DNA of 64,000 bases. It comes from Pristionchus mayeri (lineage: Eukaryota; Nematoda; Chromadorea; Rhabditida; Neodiplogasteridae). The translations under genes were made by a program, and so were the position numbers. Numbering within the stretch: position 1 is the first letter of the stretch; the number at the start of each line of letters is the position of its first letter. Where the stretch lies: contig BTRK01000001.1 in the NCBI GenBank assembly GCA_036245805.1, forward strand, positions 28,093,087-28,157,086, read 5' to 3'. A model generated the notes under the pieces. The model saw only the letters and a list, made by a program, of their open reading frames with translations. It was not told the DNA's origin and made no database searches. Of this stretch, positions 46,509 through 59,253 are shown piece by piece.

Positions 46509-49263
46509 GCGGGAACATTTTGATAAAAGTTGTGGCAGATCTGACTCATATTATAATGTTAGAATGCTTATGACATAAGATTTCGAAAAATGTTGGTCAT
46601 GGGTCCCAGAGCCGGCTTTTAGGAATTTTCCGGTTTTGCAACTGGCAATACTGTATATAAGCTCCCAGATGAGCCAAAGAGATGGCTTTGAGCTTAAAAT
46701 GTGCGGAAAAATATTTCCAGAAACTTTCCTATTAAACATAATACAATTGGGTAACAATTGAAAACCGTACAAATAAAAAACCGCTTTTTGATCAAAATTT
46801 AAAATGTTTTCTATGTCAAGATGCGGAGCGCAGCAGATTTTTAATGCAGATTAAGAAACAACAAGTCCTGATGTAAAAATATAAAAACCGAATTCGAAGA
46901 ACCTCCAAATCGGCAATTTTCGATCAAATTCGCAACTATGTGGTTGCAGAATCTACATAAAATGATAAATCGGAAATGCAAAATGCAAATATGCCACATT
47001 TAGCATTATTTTGCTTTTTCTGGCTAGATAAGTTGGATGACGTTCAAAAACGCGAAATTTCCAATCTGAAAAATTCGATTTTTTCGACCTCCTAAATTGC
47101 CAAGTTTACAAGTTTTCAACTTCCGATTTTCGTTTCTATGGGCATCCATTCAAAGTGGAAATAATAATAGGTGGGACCGTCAATACATACTGCCATTATT
47201 GGCATACCCAAGCTTTCCTGGCCCATGATTGTTGTGCCCAAACTTACTAGTCCATGGAGTACGATTCGGAATATGTTTCGATTTTGACATAATTTACATG
47301 AACTATTGCATGTTTTAAATACTAAAAATGAGTATTGGCCAGGAAGAGTAGAATACTCGCATCATAATGAGGTTTGGACGCTTTTTAAAACAATTCGAAA
47401 TTCTCTATCTTCGAAATTTTCATTTTACGAATTGGAGGGAACATTGCAATTATTTCAAGATTTTTCATTCTTTTTGCTCGTAAAATAATTTTTAGTGACT
47501 AAAACATGCAATAGTTCATGTAAATTAAGTCAAAATCGAAACATATTCCGAATCGTACTCTCTGGATTATTAAGTTTGGGAACACCAATCATGGGCCAGG
47601 AAAGCTTGGGAGCCAATAATGCCAATAATAATAATGAAAGCCAATAATGGCAGTATGTATTGACGGTCCCACCTATTCTTATTTCCACTTTGAATGGATG
47701 CCCATAGAAATGAAAATCGGAAGTTGAAAACTTGTAAACTTGGCAATTTAGGAGGTTGAACAAATCGAATTTTTCAAAGTTTGGAAATTTCGCGTTTTTG
47801 AACTTCATCCAACTTATCTAGCCAGAAAACGCAAAATAATGCTAAATGTGGCATTTTTGCATTTTGCATTTCCGATTCATCATTTTATGTAGATTCTGCA
47901 ACCACATAGTTGCGACTTTGATCGAAAATTTCCGATTTGGAGGTTCTTCGAATTCGGTTTTTATATTTTTCTTTCATACATAAGGACTTGTTGTTTCTTA
48001 ATCTGCATTAAAAATCTGCTGCGCTCCGCATCTTGACATATAACACGCTTCTCACGAGAGAATCCGGACAAGCCTGGAACAATCCGAAAATTCGATTTTG
48101 GGGTTTTAGCCGATCTAGGGTAATCCATGGCCCTGAATCCGATTCTGGGCTTTGCGATTTTCCATCTTGATCAGCGACTGCAGCAGCTTGCTGCGAACAT
48201 TCCAGACCTTCACTTTGGAGCCTCTGAAAATATCTCCAAAATACTTCATTTGAGCTGAAATTTGGTCTATAGGCATCATCTCTTACTCGATTCACCTTAT
48301 CGATTTTGTGGTAGATCAAAATTTGACCCCTGAGAAGTTTTTGCTCCATAACTTTAACAGTTCGGAGTAGAAACAAACCAAACTTTTGCATCTTTTAGAT
48401 AATTAAATTCTGCATCGACATGATTTTTTTCAGATTTTTCCCATATGGTTAAGTTTGGCTTATAAGCGAAAAACAGTGAAAAAGTTCAGCGCGCGCCTGT
48501 CGGCACTGCGCATAAAGGTGGTAAGAAGTTTCATTTGAAATCTGGAGGTCCGGGGTTCGACGCTCCATCGAAGATAACATGTTTTGAAGATAGCAAAAGT
48601 TTGGTTTGTTTCTACTCCGAACTGTTAACGTTATGGAGCAAAAACTGCTCAGGGGTCAAATTTTGATCTACCACAAAATCGATAAGGTGAATCGAGTAAG
48701 AGCACAAATGATGCATACAGACCAAATTTCAGCTCAAAAGAAGTATTTTGCAGATATTTTCAGAGGCTCCAAAGTGAAGGTCTGGAATGTTCGCAGCAAG
48801 CTGCTGCAGTCGTTGATCAAGATGGAAAACCGCAATGCCCAGAAACGGATTCAGGACCGTGCATTACCCCTAGATCGGCTAAAACCACAAAATCGAGTTT
48901 TCGGATTGTACCACGAAATGCCCGAATTGTCCTGATTCTCTCGTGAGAGGCGTGATAAAACATTTTTAATTTTGATCAAAAAGCGGTTTTTTTATTTGTA
49001 CGGTTTTCATTTGTTGCCCAATCGTATTACGTTCAACAGCAAAGTTTCTGGAAATATTGTTCCGCACAATTTGAGCTCGAAGCCATCTCTTTAGCTCATC
49101 TGGGAGCATATATACAGTATAGCCAGCTGCAAAACCGGAAAATTCCTAAAAGCCGGCTCTGGGACCCATGACCAACATTTTTCGAAATCTTATGTCGTAA
49201 GCATTCTAACATTTTAATATGAGTCAGATCTGCCACAACTGTTATCAAAATGTTCCCGAGGTA
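46509..49263. mobile_element. 2.75-kb nested palindrome (three foldback units)
   Basis: Outer arms: 46509-46810 (gcgggaacattttgataa.., cagatctgactcatatta..) and 48960-49263 in inverse. Inside are two complete palindromes side by side: 46818-48040 (tgtcaagatgcggagcgcag to its complement, centre about 47430) and 48041-48958 (cacg.ttctcacgagagaatc to its complement). The second has a tRNA-like ggggttcgacgctcc in its spacer. ORFs 48008-48391 (minus) and 48606-48935 (plus) are mirror copies. No transposase seen, so all units appear non-autonomous. Confidence 0.85.
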
Positions 49264-50681
49264 ATAAATTTTCATCCACTGACTCGTGATACACGTGTTA
49301 TATAATTATTCGCAATTTGTTTCTATAAGGTTGTTGAATATTAATGGTAATCTACATGTTATGCATGAAATCAGATAAAAAAAAATGGTACAAGGAATTG
49401 TGAGAAACATGGTAATACGATGTCACATCTAGATGGTAGGATACACATCTATGATAAATGATGATCTAAAATCGCACAATCTCACTGTCACACAATCTCA
49501 CTATGCGAGTGCAATTAAAATGCATAGAATAGGTGCAATAAAATCAGCCTTCACAAGCAACGCGCAGTTCTATCATATTGTTGAGAGAGAGGAAGAGAGA
49601 AGGGCAGAGAAGGAGAGAACGCGCGCTCTCACACCTGGTTGCAGCAATTTTCGCGATTCTTGTTAAGACACCTTTTTCCTCACCTTCTTTCACTCTCTCT
49701 AGTTTGTTTTTCACTTCTCCTGTCTGCCTCCGCCCTAGTAATCCTTCCATCCATCGGTGTTTATTTGACAGGTTTGACTGATAAACTCTAAGATTAGAAA
49801 GATAACATCGTTGGAAAGAGATCTCTTGAATATTGGCACAACATTTCATGATATGTGGCCATCCGATAAACTTTTTGTCTTCATTGTTTATTCTGTTCTT
49901 CGAGACAGCTCAAACTACGTTCGAGTGAAAAAACGCGGGAAACAGTCTTTCCTGTTTTCCTGACAGTTCTCCTTTGTTGGCCACTTCTCCCTCCTACCCT
50001 CCTCCTCTCTCCTTCCCTCTCTCCTCTCTATCGCAACTCGCATCTGGTCCTTTAGAATGGAACTGTTGCGCGAAACACCGCAACATGTCAATTCTTTTCT
50101 TTACCTTTAGGACCAGAAAATTGATAATCATACACTGAAATGCTTTATTGATCAGACCCTTTTATCCTTTTATCACTTGTTTTGGAGTTGGATATACTGA
50201 ATATTTTGGAGTGAAATGTCAGGTTTTGCCTCTCTTTACCACCATTCAAAGGTTCTTCTCTGTCTTTGAAAGCCGCTTCCTTACTCAGACTGCCTGTCTA
50301 GACATGTTTGATGACACAATAACAGAAGCCGCTGGTTGCGCAACATTTTACTTCGGCAAGGTCTTTGGCGCATCCCTGTTTCTTTGCCCTCCCCTCTCTC
50401 TTTTCTCTTCTCAGCCCTCACCTTCCTCTCCATTCACTCGTGAAGGAACACTGACTGCGAGTGGTTGCTGGTTTAGTGACTTCATTTGTTGACCAATCTT
50501 AGAGGATATTTCTGCGTCCCTCCTTCCCCTAGGCACTTGTCTATTCTATTCTTCCGTTATTGATAACTGCTCTGTAATTTCATCTGACCACCATACAGTC
50601 ATCTCTTCATAATCATTACATCTCGTTTGTTCTATACCTATGAAATAGTGTTAAACGGAGGACGTTCTTACAGAGTCTACT
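49264..50681. other. Intergenic, nothing recognised
   Basis: 5' flank of the second GYF gene. Pyrimidine-rich blocks at 49670-49740 and 49980-50030; no TATA or exon recognised. Confidence 0.4.
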
Positions 50682-51026
50682 ATGGCTTCAATCTACTTCC
50701 GCGACAAAAACAACATCCTGAAGTGAGTTAGTTGATTCATTTATTGATTTTCGAAAATAGATTAATCAATACATGTAGGGGCCCATTCGTCGAAAAACAA
50801 GTTCAGGAGTGGTACAGAGACAAGTGGTTCGATGGAGGAATTCCATTCTATGTATGCATTATTGCTTCTTTCTCATTTGATTTGTCAAATGAATGCTTCA
50901 CGACTCAATTTGGTTTCTAAAAAATAATTTTAAAAAACAGCTCTCTGCTTCATGCCAATTCAACTTGCAATTTTAGTTCATGAAGGAGAATGAAGATCCT
51001 TCCGATGAGGCAGAAGGAATCAAGCT

Positions 51027-51035
51027 GGGTAATCG
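51027..51035 (+). repeat. 9-bp target site duplication, left copy
   Basis: gggtaatcg, repeated at 54385-54393. It overlaps the exon 3 donor (CTG G|gtaatcg), so the element inserted within the first bases of the intron and recreated the donor. Confidence 0.85.
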
Positions 51036-51246
51036 GGGGGGGGGGGGGGGGTGACAAAACGGCAACGACAAAACGGCAACACGGCTTATTTACGACAAAA
51101 CGGCAACGACATAACGGCAAGCGACAAAACGGCAACGGATCATAACTCAATGGGGAGTTGTCCTAGAACATCGGGAGTGGTCTGTATCTTATCAGTGTAT
51201 TTTCCCCGTTATTATCAATAACATGATCTTTGATCTTTTGGGAGTC

Positions 51247-51762
51247 GACGACAAAACGGCAACGAGCCATAACACCACTCAGAATCATCCCACAGCTCTC
51301 GGATCGGCACCAATCGATAGCTAATGATCTGATCTATCCATTCTACATCTGATCTTTGATCTTTGGTCAACTGACGACAAAACGGCAACGAGCCATAACA
51401 TCACTCAAAATCATCCCACAGCTCTCGGATCGGTACCAATCGATAGCTAATGATCTGATCTATCCATTCTACATCTGATCTTTGATCTTTGGTCAACTGA
51501 CGACAAAACGGCAACGAGCCATAACATCACTCAAAATCATCCCACAGCTCTCGGATCGGTATCAATCGATTGCTAATGATCTGATCTACCCATTCTACAT
51601 CTTATCTTTGATCTTTGGTCAACTGACGACAAAACGGCAACGAGCCATAACATCACTTAGAATCATCCCACAGCTCTCGGATCGGTACCAATCGATTGCT
51701 AATGATCTGATCTATCCATTCTACATCTGATCTTTGATCTTTGGTCAACTGACGACAAAACG
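51247..51762 (+). repeat. 126-bp tandem repeat, four copies
   Basis: Unit begins gacgacaaaacggcaacgag at 51247, 51373, 51499 and 51625, with a partial fifth at 51751. It includes atcccacagctctcggatcg and gatctttgatctttgg. The mirror arm (54080-54220) has only one unit, so the array expanded or contracted after the palindrome formed. Confidence 0.95.
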
Positions 51763-52404
51763 GCAATAATTCCGAGTAATATGCAAGCTTGCACATGAGC
51801 GTGCTTTTTACTCTTCCCCCTTTTCGAGTTGTTTTTTGATCTCTATACACAGCATTCTGACTCGACAGAAAAGGGAGCTGAGTCGAACTGCAATGAGTAT
51901 ACTTGAAATCCTTCTGAAACATAAAATCTCCCTCCGTGAATCGTCCTCTCGGTGAACGGAACAGACTAGGCTGATTTGTGTTTCACTCCAACTATGAGAC
52001 GCAAAAGTGTTCAGTGATCAAATTGGGGGCATTGTTTTATGTTTCAGAGGATTCCCAAATATTCAAGATCTTTCAAACACCCTATTTGCAGTTCGGGTTT
52101 TCGCGGGAAAATTTAAAATATTAATCCCTTTGTCTACCCTTATCTGGAGAGAACAATGGGGGTCAGAACGCTGTGTATATGTTCGTAGAATATTTTGCTT
52201 AAAACAATTACACATTTCCTGATCTTAATTTATTTGTATAACACTTCTCGGATTATCAAAGAGTAAATGGGATGAAAATGATGCATTAGTTCTTCTGATT
52301 CAACATCAAAACAATATAAATTTCGAACATAATTTCACAAAACATCTTCCTATTTACTCTAGTATATGCGCAACTTCAAAATTATGAATAATGTGGAAAT
52401 GACT

Positions 52405-53076
52405 TCAGAATGGAGTGCAAATATGGGTTGACAATGCAATAATATGGTCTACGATGGATTGACCCATGCGGCCATTTGAGACAGCGTTGTATCTACGCGT
52501 ATGGCGTCTAGTCACCTGGTCACTTTGCGGGTATGCCTGAGCAATTGTGAGCTGCTGCAGTCTGGCCGTTTCATGCTTGGCAGTGTATACTTTATCATGT
52601 TCGAGTAGAATTGCCGCCACTTTTTGAGCAGCTGAATCCGCTGGGGCAGACGACAAGAAAAAAATGTTAAAAAATCCACGACTATGCCTTACCTGCAGCT
52701 TACTGTTGAATGACTCAATTGTAGAGTTTCCAATCTGCATTTTCGCAAGAACTCGATCATGAATTGACCATGTTTGGGGGGGATACATCGGAGAAACCCG
52801 TACACCATTGGGAGCCTACACCCCAACATAGGTTCTTTCGAAATATTCGTACAGATCTGCAAAAATTCAAAAAAAAACCCCACAATACGTTCCCTACTTA
52901 CCCTCGACCTTGACATATCTAGCAGCCGAAATTATAGGATAAAAATAATCAAGCGCTTCATTTTTCAATTCTTCGAAGTACGAAGGAATATCGTTCGCAT
53001 GGACAAGGCTCAACGCCATGAGGCCTTTGAAGTATCGCTTTGTCCTGGGCGCACTATAGAAATCTGTCAGTTTCAA
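52405..53076 (-). pseudogene. MULE transposase C-terminal remnant
   Basis: Minus-strand exons: 53076-about 52905 (TKRYFKGLMALSLVHANDIP, SYFEELKNEALDYF), about 52860-52693 (LYEYFERTYVGV, then MYPPQTWSIHDRVLAKMQ and STIESFNSKLQ), then 52645 downward. YFE.TY.G followed by P..W..HDRVL and TIESFNSKL matches the C-terminal region of MULE transposases (YFE.TYIG, W.VHDRVL, TNN..EGWH). An in-frame TAG follows YVGV. The N-terminal catalytic part is absent. The last exon lies inside the inverted arm, so its sequence is also present at 53206-53436. Confidence 0.65.
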
Positions 53077-54384
53077 AGACTGAAATAAATTCGATAACGT
53101 TCATGTTCAACTAATAGTTCTAACTTGAATTTTGCGGAAAACTGCCTGGTAGAGATGAAATGCACAACGAGAAATTGCAGTGGTGGGGAAAACGTTAAGG
53201 AATCTTCAGCTGCTCAAAAAGTGGCGGCAATTCTACTCGAACATGATAAAGTATACACTGCCAAGCATGAAACGGCCAGACTGCAGCAGCTCACAATTGC
53301 TCAGGCATACCCGCAAAGTGACCAGGTGACTAGACGCCATACGCGTAGATACAACGCTGTCTCAAATGGCCGCATGGGTCAATCCATCGTAGACCATATT
53401 ATTGCATTGTCAACCCATATTTGCACTCCATTCTGAAGTCATTTCCACATTATTCATAATTTTGAAGTTGCGCATATACTAGAGTAAATAGGAAGATGTT
53501 TTGTGAAATTATGTTCGAAATTTATATTGTTTTGATGTTGAATCAGAAGAACTAATGCATCATTTTCATCCCATTTACTCTTTGATAATCCGAGAAGTGT
53601 TATACAAATAAATTAAGATCAGGAAATGTGTAATTGTTTTAAGCAAAATATTCTACGAACATATACACAGCGTTCTGACCCCCATTGTTCTCTCCAGATA
53701 AGGGTAGACAAAGGGATTAATATTTTAAATTTTCCCGCGAAAACCCGAACTGCAAATAGGGTGTTTGAAAGATCTTGAATATTTGGGAATCCTCTGAAAC
53801 ATAAAACAATGCCCCCAATTTGATCACTGAACACTTTTGCGTCTCATAGTTGGAGTGAAACACAAATCAGCCTAGTCTGTTCCGTTCACCGAGAGGACGA
53901 TTCACGGAGGGAGATTTTATGTTTCAGAAGGATTTCAAGTATACTCATTGCAGTTCGACTCAGCTCCCTTTTCTGTCGAGTCAGAATGCTGTGTATAGAG
54001 ATCAAAAAACAACTCGAAAAGGGGGAAGAGTAAAAAGCACGCTCATGTGCAAGCTTGCATATTACTCGGAATTATTGCCGTTTTGTCGTCAGTTGACCAA
54101 AGATCAAAGATCAGATGTAGAATGGATAGATCAGATCATTAGCAATCGATTGGTACCGATCCGAGAGCTGTGGGATGATTCTGAGTGATGTTATGGCTCG
54201 TTGCCGTTTTGTCGTCGACTCCCAAAAGATCAAAGATCATGTTATTGATAATAACGGGGAAAATACACTGATAAGATACAGACCACTCCCGATGTTCTAG
54301 GACAACTCCCCATTGAGTTATGATCCGTTGCCGTTTTGTCGCTTGCCGTTATGTCGTTGCCGTTTTGTCACCCCCCCCCCCCCC

Positions 54385-54393
54385 GGGTAATCG
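54385..54393 (+). repeat. 9-bp target site duplication, right copy
   Basis: gggtaatcg, identical to 51027-51035. Confidence 0.85.
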
Positions 54394-57300
54394 ACATTTC
54401 AAACTTTCTCGAATATTGAGAACCGTTTCTTGCATTTATCCAGAGGATATTGCATCTAGATCAGTGCCTAACGCGAGTAAGGATTTTATGAGTGACAGAT
54501 TCATTCAGAGGAGCTGCAGCTTCGCTACGGCGTCGGATGTCCTTTCGCTAGAGTTGAGGACGCTCGTCGAGAACGTCTAGATGCCCTTGAACAGGTCAAT
54601 TTAGCTATTTTCAATGTACAAAATATTTTACAAAAATGTGATAATTGTTCAATTGCAGAAGGTCAAGGCCCTGAAAGAAGATGCTGAGCGGGTTAAGGTA
54701 ATGGAGCAGTTTCTGGCGGATAAAGAGAGGCAACTCAAGGTGGGAGTTGTATTTTTTGAGAATCGCCCACTATCATCAAGTTGAAAGCGTTTGGAATTCA
54801 GGCGTGTTTGTATCTCTTTCCTCGTGTCATGTGTTCAGGCTCAATTAGAAACTTTTAAAAAAACTATTCTGAATAGAGATGCAATAATCTGTAGCAACAC
54901 TACCCCATAGATACATGGTTCAAATCTATGATTGTAGAGTCTCGAAGAGGAGTCTGCCGCGGCGTCAGAAGCTACAACCACTAGTGATCCTCCGGGACAG
55001 GTATTTGGTAGATATTTGGGCTTTGCAAAAACGCAATCTCAAAGACTGTTGATAGCAGCAAAACGTGTTCATTCCAGGAACCTCCTAGACAGGTGGAGGA
55101 AGAAGAAGTGCCTGACGTAACAGCTTTACATTTTATTGTTCTTAGATATTGTCTTGTATGTCAAGTTAGGCGAAAACATCATAATCTAATGTGAATTTCT
55201 ACGGAAACAACAATGATTCACATTAATGCAACGTCAAAACTTTAAGACTACTCAAAACACTCATTTCAGTGGGTCCCAGTCCAGCTCAAATTCTTCCTGG
55301 ACGGATACGACGCATTGGCAACGAACAGACCCGGCGTCTTATTGGAATAAGCCCAGTGATATGGAGATCATGCGTGAGCGATCGATAGTACATACTCGAT
55401 AGAGAGTATACTAAGATGGCGGTCGGATTATGCTCCATGAGCATAAGTTTGTATGCAATATGATTAAATTGATAAGAAGACTGTTACTTCGGCAGTTAGG
55501 TCATGTCATCTATAGAGTTGATTGGACTTCACATCGGACTATTCAGAAATTCGAAAGAATCACATCATAAACGATCCTCCTTCGAAGGCGATTCTTCTGA
55601 AGGAGCTGAAGAAGGCTGTCATTGCGAAGGGGGTCAGTGAACTTTGATCTCTCCCTCACCATTGTTTCGTTGACTACAGTACCCTCATTACAGTACCTCT
55701 TCTGTGCTGCGTGTGGCTACGTGCTGCAGAACTACCGACTAGCCTTTCTGCATTTGACGGATCCGCAACACGAAGCTAAGGTGATCTTTGATCTTTATCC
55801 TTCACACCTACCAGTCAGCAAAAAATAAGCAAGTGAATCTCAATCAGATAATTCATAGCCAGATAAACCACTTATTCAGGCTGTGGCGAGGTTCCGAATC
55901 TGGGGAGAGCTAACCGATCTTCTTGTCGACTACTTCGACATTCATCTTGCAACCAGGTGAGTATTCACTCACATTGCATGATATTTCACCATCAGATCGA
56001 TGAGAGAGTAAGGATAGTCGAAGATGACATCTTTTAAATCACATTTCAGATGGCTAAAAGAAGACCAGGCGAAGATCGAGATTATGGAGAGACGGTGAGG
56101 AGATTGTTGATCTTTGGACTTTGACTATCTCCACTTTGTGCATTCTCTCACATGCCTGAGAAACGACAAAGAATAATCGTCGCATGAGATAGATATTATC
56201 AAGATGAGAAGTGGTTTATCTCCCGGTTCAGAATCATATATGTGTGAGAAGTACGGAGAAAGATCGCAAGGTTACGACAACTTCCTCTTTAATGGACTTT
56301 GATCTTTCAGGCATGGCAACATCTCCATCACCTCTTCGTCCCTTCGGCCTTCTGGGGCACTCATCGTGAGGGCTGATTCGAAGAGAGAGGAACTGCAGAT
56401 ACCTCGAAAAGGTTAGTACTTGGATTGCCAAACAAGGATGTCGATGATGCCATACCTAAAGAGATACGCTTCAAAAGAGAAGGTGTAGCGGCACTAGGGC
56501 ACTACGCCGGATGTGAGCCCACCGGATGAAAAACAAAAAAATATGGACCCTTCTGTAGAACTTTCACAGACTCATTTTTGACACATTGGGAACCTACAGT
56601 GAACATCCTGGAGAAGGGTTATTTTTTGGTTCTCATCCGGAGGGTTCTCATCCGACCTAGTGGCGGCACTAGGGATCTCTTCTAATGGCTTCGTTTCTCC
56701 ATTATGGAGGCTCCATCTCACGGTGATAGAGTACTCGCATATTTTATGACTGCCCCTGATCTGAACATGTGATGTTCTCACACCATTTGAGAGAATCTCT
56801 AGTTATATTCCTGTTCGCGCAAAGGTTGTGAGAACCGGCCCGGATCTCCCTAGACTCTGTGGGAGATTGTCGGTGAAGGAAACATGTTGATAGTATATTG
56901 GCATAGGTTTTCAACAAAAATGATGTAAAATAGCAAAAACATTTAGGAACGCGGATCAACGCGACGCAATGTCGAGGAATTATCGATCGGCTCAAGGTCA
57001 GTTTTATGATAACATTTTTTTAAAAATTTTAATATAATTTTAAAGGGCGATGTTAGCAAGAGGATCATGGCTGAACTCGAGGAGGATCTCAAGGACTCTC
57101 AGGTACTGTATATCTACGCTCCATCGTATACTGAAATCGATCGACACCGTAGACTCGATGTCTGGACTGCAACCTCGTGGTGGGACCCGCTTCCGACTAC
57201 TTCGAGCACCTGATGGGACCTTGTCACATGAACAGAGTGAGAATCGCATTATGATCATTATGATTCGCGTTGTTGGCAAAATTCCAGCCACATCCGCTGC

Positions 57301-57651
57301 GACATTTTCTAATGCACATACTCGCTCTATCATTGCCTGGACAAACTCTGTAGTCAAATTGCTTCTGCAATTACAAAAATAAATTGGTCTGCAGTGAACA
57401 AATGCCACAAATAGCCAGTGCCATTACCGTGCAATTAATTAGGATAATGACAGAGCGTCACAGTGTGAATAATTATCAATTTTATGCTTGGTTTGGCAAA
57501 TTCAGAACTGAAGATTAAAATTGCTCAGTAGCTTAACAGAATCGCAAAGATCAAAGATCACTTTCAGGCCGATCCTCTGGACATTCTGACTCTCGTGGTC
57601 AACGCGCACAAGAAGGATCTCATCAAGTATTCGGAGCTCATAACATCCTAA

Positions 57652-59253
57652 TTAGTTAATTAGTGCATTAATTGTCCTTGATGTTTTCCTTATCGTCCAT
57701 CGCCCATGTGTAAAATTGGAGGCTCTCATCATTTCGGATCGACGAGAATAACTAATCGTCACATCTAATTCAGGCAATCTCTCTTTTTGTTACATCGTAC
57801 ATCACAATTGACGCGTGGTAGTTTGACTTCTCCAGTATTTGTTTGTACCTTGCAATGAAGTTTTCATATTCTCGCCTTACGTCGCTTGTGCAATCTCAAT
57901 CACCGACATTCACAAAGAAATGGCGGTAATAACAGTAACAAAAGTTTTTTAATCGGCGTCCCTGTGCTCCAAGCGATCAAAGAGCAATTAGAATTCCCAG
58001 TGCTCTAGATATTTTTGCCTTCACGTGATGATGCTCTTTCCATTCCTTTGGGGCGTTCAGAATCAGGACGTCGCTCCTCTTCTTCTGGTCTATCATAGAT
58101 TCTGAACGACTAGGGATAAATCAGAAACGGGAGAGCACATTCCTTGATTCATTGCATGGCGTTTGAATAGCAGTTTGCACGAAAAGAGAAGAGGTCGAAA
58201 GAGAGAAAGGAAGGGAAATGGGAAAACAAAACACGAGAGTGGAGAGGACGCTCGGTCAGCATTACAACACATGAGCGAGCGAGACATGAACTATCCCCCC
58301 CCCCCATCTACTCTCGCGTGACTAGATACCCTTACTAGTCAGACTGTTTTGACCGAGACGTCATCTGTTTCCCCCGAGAGCCTTGACCTACTCAGATGTC
58401 GTCGGACTATCATCTTGCTTGGGAGGTCAGAGGGAGCGAGAGAGTAGGCGATTTGGAGAGAGAGGGAAGGGAACGCTCGTTATCGCGTTAGCCGCGCGTT
58501 CTCTTCTCACACGCACTGCAAGAATTCAGAGATTTCCCCCGATTCCGCACGCTTGTTAGAGAAGAGAAGAAGTGATTACTTGATGGAAATCCCATGATTT
58601 CTTATTAGTCTGCAGATTGTTAACGAGCGGGGTGCTCACACCTCCTCTTGCCATTAGCGTGCGTGGGTAGGAAAGGTTCACTTCGAGCGAACACCTCGTA
58701 TTTTCACGATATTATCGTTGTCTGACGGACTAATATCGCGTAAAACTGCTTAGCTTCTCATCATTCACTCATAGAATCTGATGTCTAGTGACGTCTTATC
58801 GGCGTGTTGATGTGAACCAGCGAGTGAGGGAATCATTTGATAGCCCTCAACCCCCTCTTCCCCTACACTTTCTGATCTCGGCATCGATTGCTCTCTCTAG
58901 ATCACACACTCTCTCCCTGGTAGATCACCACAAGGTACGCTCTAGTGACCTCCTCCGTTTCCCCCCTGGAGAGTTTCCACTGGAGACCAGTGGCACCCTT
59001 CTAGTTCCTGTTTCTAGGCATTCCCTTCCATAACTCGGTTATCCGAGTGGTTTGGTAATCGTATACTCTTGGCTATCTTCCCCTCTCCTCTGCTCTCTCT
59101 CTCCGTTCTCAACGTCTTTCTGATTATTTGCTGTGTTGGCATCTCCTGCTCCTTCTCTGCTGCAGTTGGACAGTTGCTCCACTCATCTTTCCCCTTTCTT
59201 TCCGCATCGATTTCAATCGCGCTCTGGCAAAAAAATCCCGTGTTTTGCAGTGA
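57652..59253. other. Intergenic and presumed promoter of the TSC22 gene
   Basis: No exon recognised. GA/CT-rich patches near 58190-58250, 58430-58470 and 58880-58920, reminiscent of the GAGA-rich flank of the RIM-like gene. No TATA box can be assigned. Confidence 0.4.

Larger units (their letters stand above)
51036..54384. mobile_element. Mutator-like element (MULE) with >1.2-kb inverted arms
   Basis: Begins with a G homopolymer (to 51051) then tgacaaaacggcaacgac; ends with the complement and a C homopolymer, flanked by the 9-bp duplication gggtaatcg. The arms run 51036-52635 and 53206-54384. The inner part pairs with coordinate sum 105841; the outer offset of 419 bp is explained by three extra 126-bp repeats plus 41 bp in the left arm. 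The acaaaacggcaac motif recurs throughout the termini. The 570-bp unique centre holds transposase remnants on the minus strand. 9-bp duplications, long arms and the transposase all fit Mutator-like elements. Confidence 0.88.
50682..57651 (+). pseudogene. GYF-domain / C2H2-finger protein, paralogue 2, frameshifted
   Basis: Exons: 50682-50722, 50779-50851, 50977-51028, 54444-54476, 54509-54594, 54659-54739, 54938-55000, 55078-55116, 55270-55373, 55547-55632, 55694-55780, 55880-55956, 56050-56094, 56311-56411, 56947-56996, 57046-57102, 57153-57236, 57568-57651. GYF domain: IYFRDKNN, GPFVEKQVQEWYRDKWFDGG, FMKENEDPSDE. Coiled coil: KVKALKEDAERVKVMEQFL. Finger 1: CAACGYVLQNYRLAFLHL..PQH; finger 2: CLDCNLVVGP..YFEHLMGPCH; both C-x2-C-x12-H-x5/6-H. 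Exon 9 is 104 nt against 112 in paralogue 1: 8 nt are missing between DALA and DPASYW, shifting the frame. Intron 3 holds the Mutator-like element; without it the intron would be about 57 bp. All splice sites otherwise look functional, so the lesion is recent or an assembly error. Confidence 0.66.

Noticed and set aside
48008..48935. Mirror ORFs of 109-127 codons as a gene
   Set aside because: They are the two arms of one palindrome read outward; no domain recognised.
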